Translations under genes and position numbers: made by a program | Assembly (NCBI GenBank): GCA_965649825.1 | Contig: OZ287697.1 | Location: 992,001-1,056,000, forward strand | Reading direction: 5' to 3' | DNA length: 64,000 nucleotides | Source of the DNA: Penicillus capitatus | Lineage: Eukaryota; Chlorophyta | Part shown: positions 46,411 through 59,857 of the stretch, piece by piece | Layout of the letters: every line of letters begins with the position of its first letter | Position numbering within the stretch: position 1 is the stretch's first letter | Notes under the pieces: generated by a model | Databases searched by the model: none | The model's input: the letters and a program-made list of their open reading frames with translations, nothing else | Told to the model about the DNA's origin: nothing

Positions 46411-47618
46411 ATGTGGCTGAACGCGTCGCGTTTGCTTGTCACCACGACGTTTCTTTTCTTCCTCTCCTGTTCCGGGTCGGCGTATGTGAATAACAGCGAG
46501 GGAGGCATGGAGTTCACACAACAGAGCGGCCGTCTTTCCCGAGTCTCTTCTCCAAAAGAAGACATCGTTCCATTACTTGCTAAGAACGCCGCCGTAAGAC
46601 AGTAAATATCCTCTGTCAGCGATTCTCACAGGCTTGATGTGCGAAGGAAACGTTTGTCGGCGGACACACAACTTACGGCGGCGTCGCCCACAGTCGTCCA
46701 TGCTGCACGTCGTTTAGAGATGGTCGCATCGACTGTTTTGTTCGCGGAACGAGGTCGAATGTGATGCACATTCGAATCCAAGACGGCGAGCACAGTGAGT
46801 GGCAGGACCTCGGTTTCGTCATCGCTGACGGTATCGAATGCCTCAACCGCGGCACCGGCGTCATCGATATCATTGTGCTGGACGCCTACCACCATCTTTT
46901 CCACAACACTTTCTCCGACGAAAAGTGGAGCGGTTGGGTGCTTACCGAAGGGATATTCATGGAGGTGCCTTCCTGTGCAGCCCAATCCTCTACCGACATC
47001 GCTTGTATGGCGAGGGGAACGGACAACGGGGCTTACTTCACTGGGCTCTCCGGCGGAGAATGGACGTCGTTTTCAAGTGTGGGGGGACAATTGTTGTATC
47101 CCATTGGGTGTGTGACGAGAGGCAACCTCCACATCGACTGCTTCGCCAGTGGAACAAACCTGCGCATGTATACCAAATACTGGTCACAAGCAGGCTGGGG
47201 AGGCTGGGCAGATCTCGGTGGATCTGTGAAGGGGCGGCCGTCAGTGACGACATGGGATCTATCCACAGCGGATCGAAGAAGAATCGATGTGTTTTCTTTG
47301 AGTGCTGTGACGAACAGTGTCATGCAGAAGACATGGGATGGATGGAAATGGCTCGTGTGGGTCGATCTGGGTGGCTACTTTGCCTCCAATCCCGAATGTG
47401 TGACGACTGGAGTCGACAGGATCCACTGTTTCGCTGTCAGCTATGAGTTCTATCTTCACAGGAACGATTGCCAAGCAGGATGGTGGAGTGGCTGGACCAG
47501 TGTCAGAGTCAAGTGTATCGAAGCACCGTCTTGTGTTGTTTCGACCCCGAACGTGGTATCCTGTTATTGTCGGGACTTCAATTTGACCTTGATGGAGATG
47601 GTCTTCGACTACAACTAA
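46411..47618 (+). CDS. Secreted seven-bladed PLL-like lectin (copy L3b)
   Basis: Exon 1 is 46411–46593 (61 codons, signal peptide MWLNASRLLVTTTFLFFLSC); a 53-nt intron 46594–46646 (gtaaga…gcgaag) is followed by exon 2, 46647–47618. The intronic stop (taa) and in-frame tga are removed only if it is spliced, which supports the model. The exon 2 frame opens ETFVGGHTTYGGVAHSRPCC. One change in blade 1 replaces the usual CTSW/S-G with CTSF-R. Otherwise the paired cysteines and the seven repeats are as in the other L3 copies. Confidence 0.75.
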
Positions 47619-47631
47619 GATCTGCCCGGTC

Positions 47632-47652
47632 TGCCAAACAAATGATTTGGCA
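47632..47652 (+). promoter_or_regulatory. 3'-UTR hairpin after lectin L3b
   Basis: Perfect TGCCAAA-N7-TTTGGCA, 13 nt after the stop codon. Confidence 0.55.
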
Positions 47653-48092
47653 ACCGCCTTCGCTTTTATTCATTGTTCTCACTCAAATCTTCAATCTGTC
47701 AAACGAGCAACCATTGTGTAAGGCTTCTCCGTTTGATTGTGGAATGAATGTCCAGATGGGCTCGGACTTGAACTTTCATCAGGTTCGAGTACTCGACGTC
47801 AGCCTTCCTTGTTCTCCAGTACTTTAGAACAGAAACCATCGGAGAAGCGACATGTTTTTCCTCGGGCGTTTGCACAAATTTATCAGCCCATCACTGTGAC
47901 GATGTCCACACTCTTTCTTCGGAAAGTCACGCCGTACTCTGCAAGTACGTGTCTCTCTCGGATGCGTCGTCCAGTACTTTGTTCGTGTCGTACGCATGAG
48001 TCTCAGTTGACACGGCAATTCGCGTCAGGGCATCGGTCGACCTGCACATTTCTCTCCGACTGTCATTTGTCTGTCTGTACGCCGAGCGAAAG

Positions 48093-49253
48093 ATGCCACG
48101 CGAACACTCTCTTCTACTGACGGTCGTCGCCGCTTTGATGACGGCGGCGGTAAAGTCGAGCGCCGTCTCTGCCGGTCTTGCACAAGCGACTGGATGCAGG
48201 CCGACGGCGGAAGACGCCGTTGGGGAACTCTCGGAAACCGACGTTTCTGTGGCGACCGTCGGCGGCGAGCCTTGTCTCTATTCGAACGCGGTCGAGGCTA
48301 GACCTCCTCGCGAGAAGTTCAGAAGAATCGGCGGTAGCGCACAGAGCCGACCGTGCTGCACGTCGTGGGGACCGGGCCGCATCGACTGCTTCGTTCAAGG
48401 CCCGAAGGCAAACGTGCTGCACATCCAGGGAGCCGATGGCGAGTGGCAGGACCTGGGCAATATCGTCATCATCGGCGACATCGAATGTGTGAGTCGCGAC
48501 GTCGGCGTCATCGACGTGTTCGTGCAGGACAGATCTTCCCGTCTGCGCGTCAATACCTACGCGTGGGGTCAGTGGAGTGGCTGGAAGTCCCTGGGTGGGT
48601 CGGTGATGGAGGTCCCCTCCTGCGTGGCGCGGACAAAGAGCATCGTCAACTGCATGTCGAGAAAGATGGACGGTACATATCAACACATCGGATCCGTCAG
48701 CGGCGACTGGATTTTTATCGACAACTTCGGTGACAGGGCCTGGACGCCGATGGCGTGTTCCGCCAAGTCCGCCGATCACTTCGATTGCTTCGGCGGCGGA
48801 GATCACATGCATCTGTCGGTGCAGCGATGGAAAGACGACTGGATCGAGTGGGAGGATCTAGGTGTCCAAGCAACTGGCCGACCATCTGTGACAACCTGGA
48901 ACCAAAACAGAATCGACGTGTTTGTTATGTCGGCGGAGAGCAGAGCTGTTCTGCATCTGGCCTTCGATGGCGCTGCCCAGAGACCGGTGGAGGATCTGGG
49001 AGGCGTTTTCGATTCCGCACCCGAGTGTGTGACACCTGTAGTCGGCATCATCCACTGCTTCGCCGTTGGTGAAGGATCTTATCTCTACAGGAATTCGTTC
49101 TACGGGAAGCAGTGGACGGGCTGGATCAAATCCTTTGGCTTCTTCCTGGATACTCCATCCTGTGTCGTCTCGAACGAGCGCGAGATCACATGTGCTGCTA
49201 GAAGATTTAACAAAGAAGTGGCTTTCATCTCGTACAACTTTGACAATGAGTGA
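48093..49253 (+). CDS. Secreted PLL-like lectin (copy L2b, intact)
   Basis: A single exon of 386 codons. Signal peptide MPREHSLLLTVVAALMTAAV, a stem of about 70 residues (…EDAVGELSETDVSVATVGGEP), then seven propeller blades from SRPCCTSWGPGRIDCF to CAARRFNKEVAFISYNFDNE. Cysteine pairs as in the family. It is the working counterpart of the gene at 7713–6475, which has two nonsense codons. Downstream of L3b on the same strand. No intron and no TGCCAAA hairpin, which separates the L2/L4 type from the L1/L3 type. Confidence 0.8.
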   Translation: MPREHSLLLTVVAALMTAAVKSSAVSAGLAQATGCRPTAEDAVGELSETDVSVATVGGEPCLYSNAVEARPPREKFRRIGGSAQSRPCCTSWGPGRIDCFVQGPKANVLHIQGADGEWQDLGNIVIIGDIECVSRDVGVIDVFVQDRSSRLRVNTYAWGQWSGWKSLGGSVMEVPSCVARTKSIVNCMSRKMDGTYQHIGSVSGDWIFIDNFGDRAWTPMACSAKSADHFDCFGGGDHMHLSVQRWKDDWIEWEDLGVQATGRPSVTTWNQNRIDVFVMSAESRAVLHLAFDGAAQRPVEDLGGVFDSAPECVTPVVGIIHCFAVGEGSYLYRNSFYGKQWTGWIKSFGFFLDTPSCVVSNEREITCAARRFNKEVAFISYNFDNE

Positions 49254-51103
49254 GCTTCTATGTCCGTCCCTCTATCTGCTAAACCTTTCATGAAATGGGG
49301 CGTCTAATGTTATTGACTCTCATGTAGCGTCTTGCTTTCTTCATCTTGTACGATGCGCTAACGCATGCCACTGATCCAGTTGACAGGATCCCTCTCTTTA
49401 GAGAGACAACAGATCTCAGCCCAAACGACGTTCGATACGCGAAGCGATTCGATTTTGGTGAATAAGCAGCATAGTGAAAGAGTGAGCCGGTCGCTGTTCG
49501 GCAAGAGATGTTTTGGATACTTCGGATGTGTGCCGATCACGTATTGCCTTGACACAAGACCATGTCAACCTCTGCCGTATCGTTCTTCTCCACCGGCCGC
49601 TTCTAACTCGATCCAGACCGTCTCTTAGGCGATATGTCGGGAGCGTGTTTATCTTGAATGGATCTTTTGTGTATTCTCATCTGAATAAACGTGACGGACG
49701 CCATCTGGAAAGCATCTGCTCATCGTGAAGGATATTTAAACCGCCAACGAGACAGAAATCGATTCCGTGAGCACTGTAGCGTGTCTCCAAACGGTAAGCT
49801 TCTTCATAGGACATCTACAGCTGTTTGGGACGATGTAGAAGATCGGCGACGATCCAAGGGGCAATGCGCTGCCTGTGTGACTATGACGAGCCCTTATCTA
49901 AAGGTCATGCCCAAGACGTACGCTGTCACTTTTCGGACAGCCGCCTTGCATAGAATACTACTGCCAAGACTCACGAGTGTTGTGTATGGATTCATCGCCG
50001 CTATTGAGGAACAGCCAAGAACCGACACACTCTGAGCGGTGTGACGGCAGGTTCACGCGGTTCTGGTAGTCAAAAACGAACGTCTCGTCCAGTCTCTCTC
50101 TTCCATGCACACGACGCGGCTTTTATGCCAATAAACGATGCAGATTTTATATGCAGGTATGCTGTGTGAACTAGATCGTTTGAGTGAGGTCATTGCGAGG
50201 TCATTCGTTAGCCGACGATGCGTGGCACCGAAACTGGCGACTTTTGTTCTGACGTCATAGCCGCTTTAATTGTCTGTCCTGTGTCGCCTAGGAGAGGAGA
50301 CAGAAAATTCAGGGCGCTGCTAAAGCAGAGTGCTGCCGTCTTGCGGCAGGCGTAAGACTAACACACAGGGACGGTCATTTCACCGCAACCTTGACGTGAC
50401 GTTTTCCAGTTAACAAACAGCGACAGAGAGGCGTTGAAATCGTGATGTTAAAGAACATCCCATAGCAGTGTACAGAATCGCTGAGAAACTATGCGTGGCA
50501 GCTTTCTCCTGCCATCAATGAGGCGATGCCTAGATGTTAAGGTCGCGGTAATCGTATCCGACAGCACTATCACCCAACACACAATCACTGCTGCCAGTTT
50601 ATTTGTTCTCTGCCAGAAAAACAAATACTATATGTGCACAAATAGATTAACGGAGCAACCCTGTTTCGAGCATATCCTAGCATGATACGTCAGCCACGTT
50701 TGACAGAGATCCGCCGACAGTACGTAATTAGAAAAGAAGACGATGCACAAGCACTTGGCAATATTAAACGCATGGCCATCGTTGCCCTTCTAAAGATGAC
50801 ATCCTTATTGTATAGAGTCTTGCTAAAAGTGTGAGAAATCACAAGACATTTCTCAGATACGTGTCTAGCAGCAAACAACGATCGAGGCGCAAATAATGAA
50901 TGACCCATTGCGGGGCATTAAAGAACGCGCATGCGTGACACGCATTTATGAAGTAGGAGATGGTAGGATGTGCGTGATTTTAAAAAGTGGATCCAAAATC
51001 CGCGTGTGGTCTTCTTTAGTGTCTTTTCCACATCTTCTTGTTTCACAAACAGTCCGCTCAACCGCAATTCGCTTTCCACACCAGTAGAGCGACCTCGACG
51101 AAA
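49254..51103. other. Intergenic
   Basis: About 1.85 kb. A 114-codon plus-strand ORF at 49691–50035 has no recognisable feature, and I do not call it a gene. The calmodulin promoter should lie at the right end. Confidence 0.35.
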
Positions 51104-51711
51104 ATGAACGCCGGAGCCGAGAACTTGACACCGGAAGACATTGAAGAGCTCAAAGAGGCGTTCAGTTTGTTAGATAAGGACGGCGACGGTGCAACCCTTG
51201 CCGAGCATACGTGCGATGTCAACATGTGTTCTCTTAACAGGAAAGATTTCGGCGGATGAGCTCGCCTTCGTTATGCAGAACTTAGGGCAGAGCGCATCGC
51301 AGAGCGAAGTGCATGGACTGATGCGACGCGTCGACTCCGACGGAGACGGCACCATCGATTTTGCTGAGTTTGTGAGCGCCATGGGGAAAAGAGGAAAGGT
51401 ACATAGGCCGAACGTACCAACATCTAAGACGTTGCTGCCAACAGCGCAGCTATGACGATGAACTGCGAGAAGCGTTCAAAGCGTTTGACAAAGACGGCAA
51501 CGGCTTCATCTCAGCTGCCGAGGTGCATCTAATCTCAGAAGGCATTGCTCAAGTGTGACTGACATGTGGATGATAGTTGCGCGATGTCATGAGAATCATC
51601 GGCGAAGAATTGACAGACGATGTACTGGACGATATGATTCGGGATGCGGATATGGATGGCGATGGGCAGATGAACTACGAGGAGTTTGCCAGAATGATGC
51701 GAGCAAAATGA
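51104..51711 (+). CDS. Calmodulin
   Basis: Four exons: 51104–51188, 51241–51398, 51445–51522 and 51577–51711; introns of 52, 46 and 54 nt; 151 codons. Starts [20 protein letters not shown]. Four complete EF-hand loops: [36 protein letters not shown] and [14 protein letters not shown]. The loop acidic positions 1, 3, 5 and 12 are all present, so four calcium sites are expected. Some linkers differ from canonical calmodulin ([22 protein letters not shown]), so a calmodulin-like isoform is possible. Cytosolic calcium sensor. Confidence 0.9.
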
Positions 51712-52690
51712 AGAGGACCGCAGATTGTGCTGACAGCGGCGTTGCATGCACAGTACCGTAAGGAACAGATCGCTGGGTGGTTTCTTTATTGGACTCTCGG
51801 ACCACACACTCAGTCGTAGATTAAGCAAATGATTTGCATTGTCTCACAGCATCCGTACCGTTCATCAGAATCGCGAGATCGTAGATGCGTCATAGGATGT
51901 TTAGATTCTGTCCCATCAGGTGAAAAGATGCGTTGAAGAGAGCAGCAAAGGAATATATACATACCGCAAACGCGTCGAGATTCTTCCTTCATACTTTAGA
52001 AATCAGGCTGTCAGGATCGGGCCGAACAGGCTAGCAGCGCTGTGTGCTGAATAATGACGAAGAGACGCATCGCGAGGAGGTTTGAAGATTTGAGACTGTG
52101 ATAGTAAAGTACCTGTATCGTAAACAATTGGGGCATCCGATGCTAAAGGCATCCGGATTCTATTCTGGATGTCGATCGGGTCGTCATCGGCGTGTTTGCA
52201 CAATTGTCATCGTCTATCTTCTGCTGAGTTCGCAATGGATCTTTCACAAAAGCATCGTGTCCATACACACATCATCAGGACTCGTGACTCGGGCAGTCGT
52301 TCTCCAGAAGGCCGCAATCGCCCATGGAAATGGTTTGTTACGAATTCGGAGATATGGATAAGGAGAAAGCTTTTCTAGATAGGGATGTTCGTTTGATAGA
52401 GTATACAATAACAACGCCACGCGTCCAACCACAGCGACATGGTAATGTTACGCGACATATCCCACTTGCTTCCCGATGTTCTTTTTCACTGACCGACGCC
52501 GAGAAGACGCGTCTTTGCGCCTGACGCCATCCTTGCGTCGCCAAACGTCGAGTAGCGGCTTGCATCGTCGCCGTCACTCGGATATAGCTTCTCTAGCTGT
52601 GGATCGCCGACGTTCTTCAGACAGACTGCTTTCATTTGCTGTCGAGGCGAATCGTTTGATACCGAACAGGTACGCACAGGATACGTTCGC
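51712..52690. other. Intergenic
   Basis: No supportable gene between calmodulin and block C. Only short ORFs without motifs. Confidence 0.35.
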
Positions 52691-52872
52691 AATCCAGTCT
52701 TTAAAGTACTGGGCGATGAAGGACTACAGATGTCCAATGCTCGAACCAGCTGAAATAGAGATTTACGTCAGGGCGCATCTGGACATTCCACAATCCAATG
52801 GCTGAAGCCTTACAATGGCTACCAGTCCGAGTTCCAAATTTGAGTGAGAACAATAAATAAAACGAAAGCAGT

Positions 52873-52893
52873 TGCCAAATCATTTGTCTGGCA
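52873..52893 (-). promoter_or_regulatory. 3'-UTR hairpin after lectin L3c
   Basis: TGCCAAA-N7-TCTGGCA: the same hairpin with one mismatch, 13 nt beyond the stop. Confidence 0.45.
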
Positions 52894-52906
52894 GACCGGG
52901 CAGATC

Positions 52907-54114
52907 TTAGTTGTAGTCGAAGACCATCTCCATCAAGGTCAAATTGAAGTCCCGACAATAACAAGATACCACGTTCGGGGTCGAAACAACACAAGACGGT
53001 GTTTCGATACACTTGATTTCGACACTGGTCCAGCCACTCCACGATCCTGATTGGTAATCGTTCCTGTAGAGATAGAACTCATAGCTGACAGCGAAACAGT
53101 GGATCCTGTCGACTCCAGTCGTCACACATTCGGGATTGGAGGCGAAGGTGCCACCCAGATCGACCCACCCGAGCCATCTCCATCCATCCCACGTCTTCTG
53201 CATGACACTGTTCGTCACAGCACTCAAAGAAAACACATCGATTCTTCTTCGATCCGCGGTCAGATCCCATGCCGTCACTGACGGTCGCCCTTTTACCAAT
53301 CCACCAATATCTGCCCAGCCGCCCCAGCCTGCTTTTGACCACCATTTTGCATACAGGTGCAGGTTATTTCCACTGGCGAAGCAGTCGATGTGGAGTTTGC
53401 CTCTCGCCACACATCCAATGGGATGCAACAATTGTCCCCCCATACTAGAAAACGACGTCCATTCTCCGCCGGAGATCCCAGTGAAGTAGGCCACGTTGTT
53501 CGTTCCCCTCGCCATACAAGCGATGTCGGTAGAGGATTGGGCTGCACAGGAAGGCACCTCCATGAATATCCCTCCGGTAAGCACCCAACCGCTCCACTTT
53601 TCGTCGGAGAAAGTGTTGTGGAAAAGACGATGGATGACGTCCAGCACAATGACATCGATGACGCCGGCGCCACGATTGAGGCATTCGATACCGTCAGCGA
53701 TGATGAAGCCGAGGTCCTTCCACCCACTGTGCTCGCCGTCTTGGATTCGAATGTGCATCACATTCGACCTCGTTCCGCGAACAAAACAGTCGATGCGGTC
53801 ATCGCCCCATGACGTGCAGCATGGACGGCTGTAGGCGACGCCGCCGTAAACCATGTACACACCACCGCCATTCTTTTCCTTCGCGCAGCAAGTATGTGAG
53901 AATCGCGGACGGTAGACATCGATTGTCTTACGGCGGTGTTTTCCGCAAGGAATGGAACGATGTCTTTCTTTGAATAAGAGGCTCGGGAAAGATGGCTGCT
54001 TTCATGAGTGTACTTAGCGTTCAGCTCAACGTCATCGACGTAAGCCTTGGCAGACCAGGAGAGGAAGAAAAGAAACGTCGTGGTGACAAGCAAACGCGAC
54101 GCGTTCAGCCACAT
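52907..54114 (-). CDS. Secreted seven-bladed PLL-like lectin (copy L3c)
   Basis: Exon 1 is 54114–53932 (61 codons, MWLNASRLLVTTTFLFFLSW signal peptide), a 53-nt intron 53931–53879, then exon 2 at 53878–52907. Intron position, phase and length match L3a and L3b. The propeller starts SRPCCTSWGDDRIDCF and ends DFNLTLMEMVFDYN. No disruption seen. Expressed identity with L3b is high, so reads from the two will be hard to tell apart. Confidence 0.75.
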
Positions 54115-54464
54115 CTTCCAGATGACTCTGTGGCTTTTCGATAAGGATTAACGTTTGGCGGCGGAAAGCACGTTTGAGAATGACGACAACGCGTTTAGTT
54201 AGCCCGTTAATTGTTCTACCGCGTCGTCAGATCTTTGCCGACGTCATGTTCAAGGATACTGATACTGACAGAACACTGGGCTTCGCCACCTTTACGCATG
54301 TACCGAACGAACAGCCACACATGTGCCGTCGGAGGACCGACAGCAAATCTGCCGAGATCTATGTCTGTCCCTTTTCACGTTCTATATCTGCCAGTTCGAA
54401 CGTTTGAAAACGACGGCGGTATATTGCACAATCAATGCTGTCGGCCGGATCGACAATTTTGAGT

Positions 54465-54602
54465 ATGCGACGGGCGCTCTTCGAAGAAACGCGTTCGCCG
54501 TTTCTTCTGAACATGTTTTGCAAGTCGTTAGTGGTCGGCTTCTTCGTTCTTGTCGCATTCACCTGTTCTTTCTGTCCGCCGCCATTCGATCCCTTTCGAT
54601 AA
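54465..54602 (+). CDS. Conserved 45-codon hydrophobic ORF, divergent from lectin L3c
   Basis: MRRALFEETRSPFLLNMFC…PPPFDPFR. Relative to the 9743 copy it has an in-frame three-base deletion and a lost stop replaced one codon later, which keeps the length at 45 codons. Confidence 0.4.
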   Translation: MRRALFEETRSPFLLNMFCKSLVVGFFVLVAFTCSFCPPPFDPFR

Positions 54603-55002
54603 ACACGGTTCTTTTTCCAACGCGTTTCTTGAAGGGAAGAGTCGCGCCGCCGTTCGGCAAGAGAACGACAGAGCCGCCACCAAACGTCCACTCTGCGAGT
54701 ATTCACGACGTTAACCTGATGCCGATATCATAAAGCAACGAACGGGTAAGAGTTTTAAAACAGCAAATTTGACAGAAACACAACTCCCCAACCGTGCTAG
54801 AAACAATGTGCTCCACAATGGTCTGCCGCCAAGAGGTCAATTGAACAAAGATCTGAAGAACAGACTGCCTTAAGTGCGTGTGTCTGATCGATGTGCATGT
54901 AACTGGAGCTTGAAACTTAACAATACCATCTTTGTTACTGCGTTTGCACTGCACGCACTCCATGTCCTTCACGATCACATGGACACTCAAGTAAGAAATC
55001 CA

Positions 55003-56454
55003 TCACTTTGTTGGTTCACCCTTCTGCCATCGTGGTTTCCTCCATAGGTCGTAGTATGGCTTTTGATAGCTACGTTCATAGACACGCTTATCTCCAGAGA
55101 GAAGCTGGACCTCCATCACGTCGTCAAATACAAGGCCCATACGTGCAAAACCTCTGCCCAATATCAGCAGATCGGCGGGTTTATAATACCCCGATCGTCG
55201 AAGTGCTTGCTTCTTGATCAGATATATCAGATCTTCATCAAAGGCGTCGGAAAATGCATAACCGAATGCACACAGCGCGAGATCTCTCGGCGACATCGCG
55301 TATCCGTTGAATCGCTCGTCGAACCAGATCCGCGTCCGAATGGCCACCGATGACGATTTCTTCAGCTCGAGACAGCCAAACGCGTAAACCATTTTGGCGA
55401 AAGCACTTGCACTGAGCTCCTTGATTTCCTGATCCGTTGCCGCCTCGATCCGAGCAACGAGCAATTGGACAGCCATCGAACGATTCTTCATTCCTTTAAG
55501 GCCCCAAAGGCCGAGGCAGTACAGAAACTCAGCGACCGTGTGGAGCGGCGAGGTGTCGACGCGAAAGCTCTCGATCAACCGTTCGAAGATCTGATCGGCC
55601 ATTTCCTTCATACCCGAATCGATCGTGTACAGACTCGCCACGGTTTGCAGCAAGTGACTAGGTAAGGCCAGATGCATCGTCGCCTTGAATCGCTCCAGGA
55701 GCTTTCGAACCAGTAGTTCGTGAGTCATCTCAGCTGGATACTGCACCACGATGCGTCATCACTTTCGCTATCGATATGCGATTCTCCTACCCGTGAGGTG
55801 TCCTTCTTGAAGCAAATTTTCTTTGCGCCGTTCTGGAACACGTGGTAAGAGCCGAGGATCTGCGACACGCCTCCGGGCGTCATGCCCTCGACGTGGAGGA
55901 AGGCTTTGGAGTAGAGATCGGCCAAAAGAAGCTCGTGCGTTTTGATTAAGTGCTCCTTGTTAATCAACGCATCCGAACACCTGCACAGACGAACATCCAG
56001 CGCTTCTCACGTGAAAGCGTCTCTGCCTGACGAGATGATTGATAAACGATACGATGGTATAGGCATCCAGGAGATGGCGATAGGCGACGGTGATGCCGCT
56101 GATGCGCTCGGCCATCTTCTCCACCATCTCGAATGCTTCTGCTTTTCCCATACGGCAGTAGCCCTGTTCTTTCATCTTGCGCAGGACGTACAACGTCTTG
56201 TCGATCCAGACGTCCACTCGACGACGCAATGCCTTGGCATCGACGATCTCGTGCGTGAAGAGCCGTGGATCTTGTGGCATCTGATGCATCTGATCACACA
56301 TCTCACTCAAAAAGGCGCTATAGTGTTGAGTGAAATGATGTGACGTACGGACTGGCGTCGCTCCTGTGATGAAGGCCACAGCAACGCCACGGTCCATGGA
56401 CTGCTGGCGATATTCCCTCGATGGATCCCGATGGACGTCGATCGCACCATCCAT
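55003..56454 (-). CDS. Helical-repeat protein, possibly organellar RNA-binding
   Basis: Three exons: 56454–56011, 55955–55791 and 55740–55003; introns of 55 and 50 nt, both phase 0. The product is almost entirely alpha-helical, with tandem about 35–40-residue units such as LLQTVASLYTIDSGMKEMADQIFERL and SASAFAKMVYAFGCLELKK, similar in texture to FASTK/OPR-type organellar RNA-binding repeats. No catalytic motif. The start is uncertain: the frame is open upstream to about 56550, while a TGATGTGAC motif at 56337–56345 favours the ATG at 56301. I do not recognise the family with certainty. Confidence 0.6.
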
Positions 56455-56738
56455 CGTCGCAGCATCGTCGATAAACGCGACGCGATTCGATGTTTTCCGA
56501 TTATCTACGATGAATGCGTTTTGGCAGTGGGCGGTGTCTGTTCTTCACGGTAGCGGTCTTAATGCCTTAATGCACTCCATCAATTACATCAGCTCGCTTT
56601 CGAACAGCATCAACAAGGCAAGGACAGCTTCATCTGTTTGCTATGAACTTGAATCGCCACCCTTTAATGAATCCGGGATCGTTCAGATCGAAAGAGTCAC
56701 GATAAACGAAATTATTGCCTAAGTCATCATCAAAGCAT

Positions 56739-58299
<1,561 letters not shown>

Positions 58300-58359
58300 G
58301 ACAGCAGTGAAGAATGTCGATAGGCAGGAGGAGCGCTTCGCGAAGGAATGGGGCTGACG

Positions 58360-58368
58360 TGATGTGAC
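58360..58368 (+). promoter_or_regulatory. TGATGTGAC motif upstream of ATP sulfurylase
   Basis: Exact 9-mer, 61 bp before the start codon at 58299 (gene on the minus strand). It overlaps the 3' end region of the neighbouring prenyltransferase gene. Confidence 0.4.
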
Positions 58369-58389
58369 CCGTACGTACGTAGTAACCAC

Positions 58390-59561
58390 TCACTCCACCG
58401 CCTTGGAATGTTTGTATATCCATGCCTGTCTTTGTTTCTGCATCAATCGGCGTAATTGATCTATTTCGTGCGTTTCGGATGTGGCAACGCTCGCGCTCTC
58501 ACTCTTTCTTCCGCCATTCTCACTCAAATCTTCAGCAGCTGTCACATCATCCTGAGATCGCCCTGGTGCTGCTGTTCTCTCTTTCTCTGCATCGCATTTC
58601 TGAAGGCGCAGGCTTTTGAGTGCCTCGTACTGTCGACTGTATTTCAGTATGGCATCAAGAAAGTTCCAAAAGGAGTAATCTGGCCACAGAACCTATAACA
58701 GGATGATCCATTTGATCTTTGGATGATACGAATCGTGTGCGGCAGGCACCTTGTCAAATATTAACATCGCGTTTCGTGCCTGGAAGGCCAGAAAGTCACT
58801 TATGCGTGTCTCGCCTGAAGTTCGGATCATCAAATCCACTTCCGGTGCATCTTCTGTAAAACAGAGCTGCATCATGTCTTCCTCCTGCGCTTCGCCTTTC
58901 AGTCGTGTCTGACACACATCCACCGCTCGGCATATCTCCTGCGATGCACTGTCCCGTTTCTTCAGGTCCAAACGTCACATCACGCAGTTGATGGCTCACG
59001 TGTAGGCAAAGCAGATATGGACGACAGGTCGATTTGGACTGCTGCTCGATCGCAGCATCACCTGGGCAGCCGCCGTCTGGAGTTGCGTTCGTGTTTTGGC
59101 CAAATCGCCAATGATACGGACCTCAGCGTCCATTCCTTTCACCACGCCAACCTCCTAATCACAAGGCATCGACCAATGACGCTCGATAGCGAATCGTGCC
59201 TTAAGACGTTTATATTCTTTCTGGGCGAGCTGCATGAGCTCATCCACTTCATCACTCGACCGTTTGAAATTCTCCAGACTGAAAGCGTAGACAGTAACAT
59301 ACGGTATGCCCAGTTCGAGACACCATCGCACGACTTCGGAAAACTGTGGACAGACGAAGGCGTGAGTGCAGAGAGAGGGAGTGACGTGACCTTTTGGCTG
59401 CCGTGTTCGTGGCCATGGTAGCGCGGGAGGCCAGTGCGTTTGGCATAGCGTCGATTACCGTCCATGATGAATGCGAGGTGACGTGGGACGGGCCCGGCGC
59501 TGCGCAGCAAGGCGCAGAGCATTGCCCGCATGCCGCCGCAGAGGACACGCCACAAATCCAT
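58390..59561 (-). CDS. cis-Prenyltransferase (dehydrodolichyl diphosphate synthase type)
   Basis: Five exons: 59561–59391, 59343–59181, 59135–59000, 58948–58750 and 58692–58390; introns of 47, 45, 51 and 57 nt; 323 codons. A membrane-associating amino-terminal helix precedes [18 protein letters not shown] (the catalytic Asp and substrate-binding Arg of the family). Then [47 protein letters not shown], and [16 protein letters not shown]. Condenses isopentenyl diphosphate onto farnesyl diphosphate to make the dolichol precursor at the ER. The hydrophilic tail, rich in Ser and charged residues, is longer than in bacterial enzymes. TGATGTGAC lies 67 bp upstream. Confidence 0.9.
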
Positions 59562-59627
59562 CGAGGCGTCACGATGGTACGGCAAACGCGCAGTTCTGAG
59601 ATGACGATCGAATTTCGGCGACGGTTT

Positions 59628-59636
59628 GATGTGACT
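59628..59636 (+). promoter_or_regulatory. TGATGTGAC motif between prenyltransferase and helicase genes
   Basis: Exact 9-mer in the short divergent intergenic region, 67 bp from the prenyltransferase start. Confidence 0.4.
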
Positions 59637-59857
59637 GGCGGAAAGCTGCTTCGGCTGAGCCCTCGTTTTTGTCTTTCGGTCTGATCTCGAGGGACTCCGA
59701 AACGAAGGATTCGTTTTTGGGTATCTCCCATCGTTGCCGTCGGAGAAACGCCTGGGTTCGTTCGTCGCCTCAAAGATCCGCCGTTTCTGCTCGATTTCAC
59801 GCTGATGACGGAGAACTCGACGAGAGGTCCGTCGAAACACGGAGATCTGTCTGACGA

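Larger units (their letters stand above)
45790..49200. repeat. Duplication block B2 (inverted copy of B1)
   Basis: Carries L3b and L2b in tandem on the plus strand. It matches 6565–9950 in inverted orientation; its left part is closest to block C. Confidence 0.75.
52700..54705. repeat. Duplication block C (partial, direct copy of B1)
   Basis: Contains only the L3-type lectin and its divergent small ORF; the L2 lectin is absent, so the copy ends in the L3–L2 spacer. Nearest relative is B2. Confidence 0.7.
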
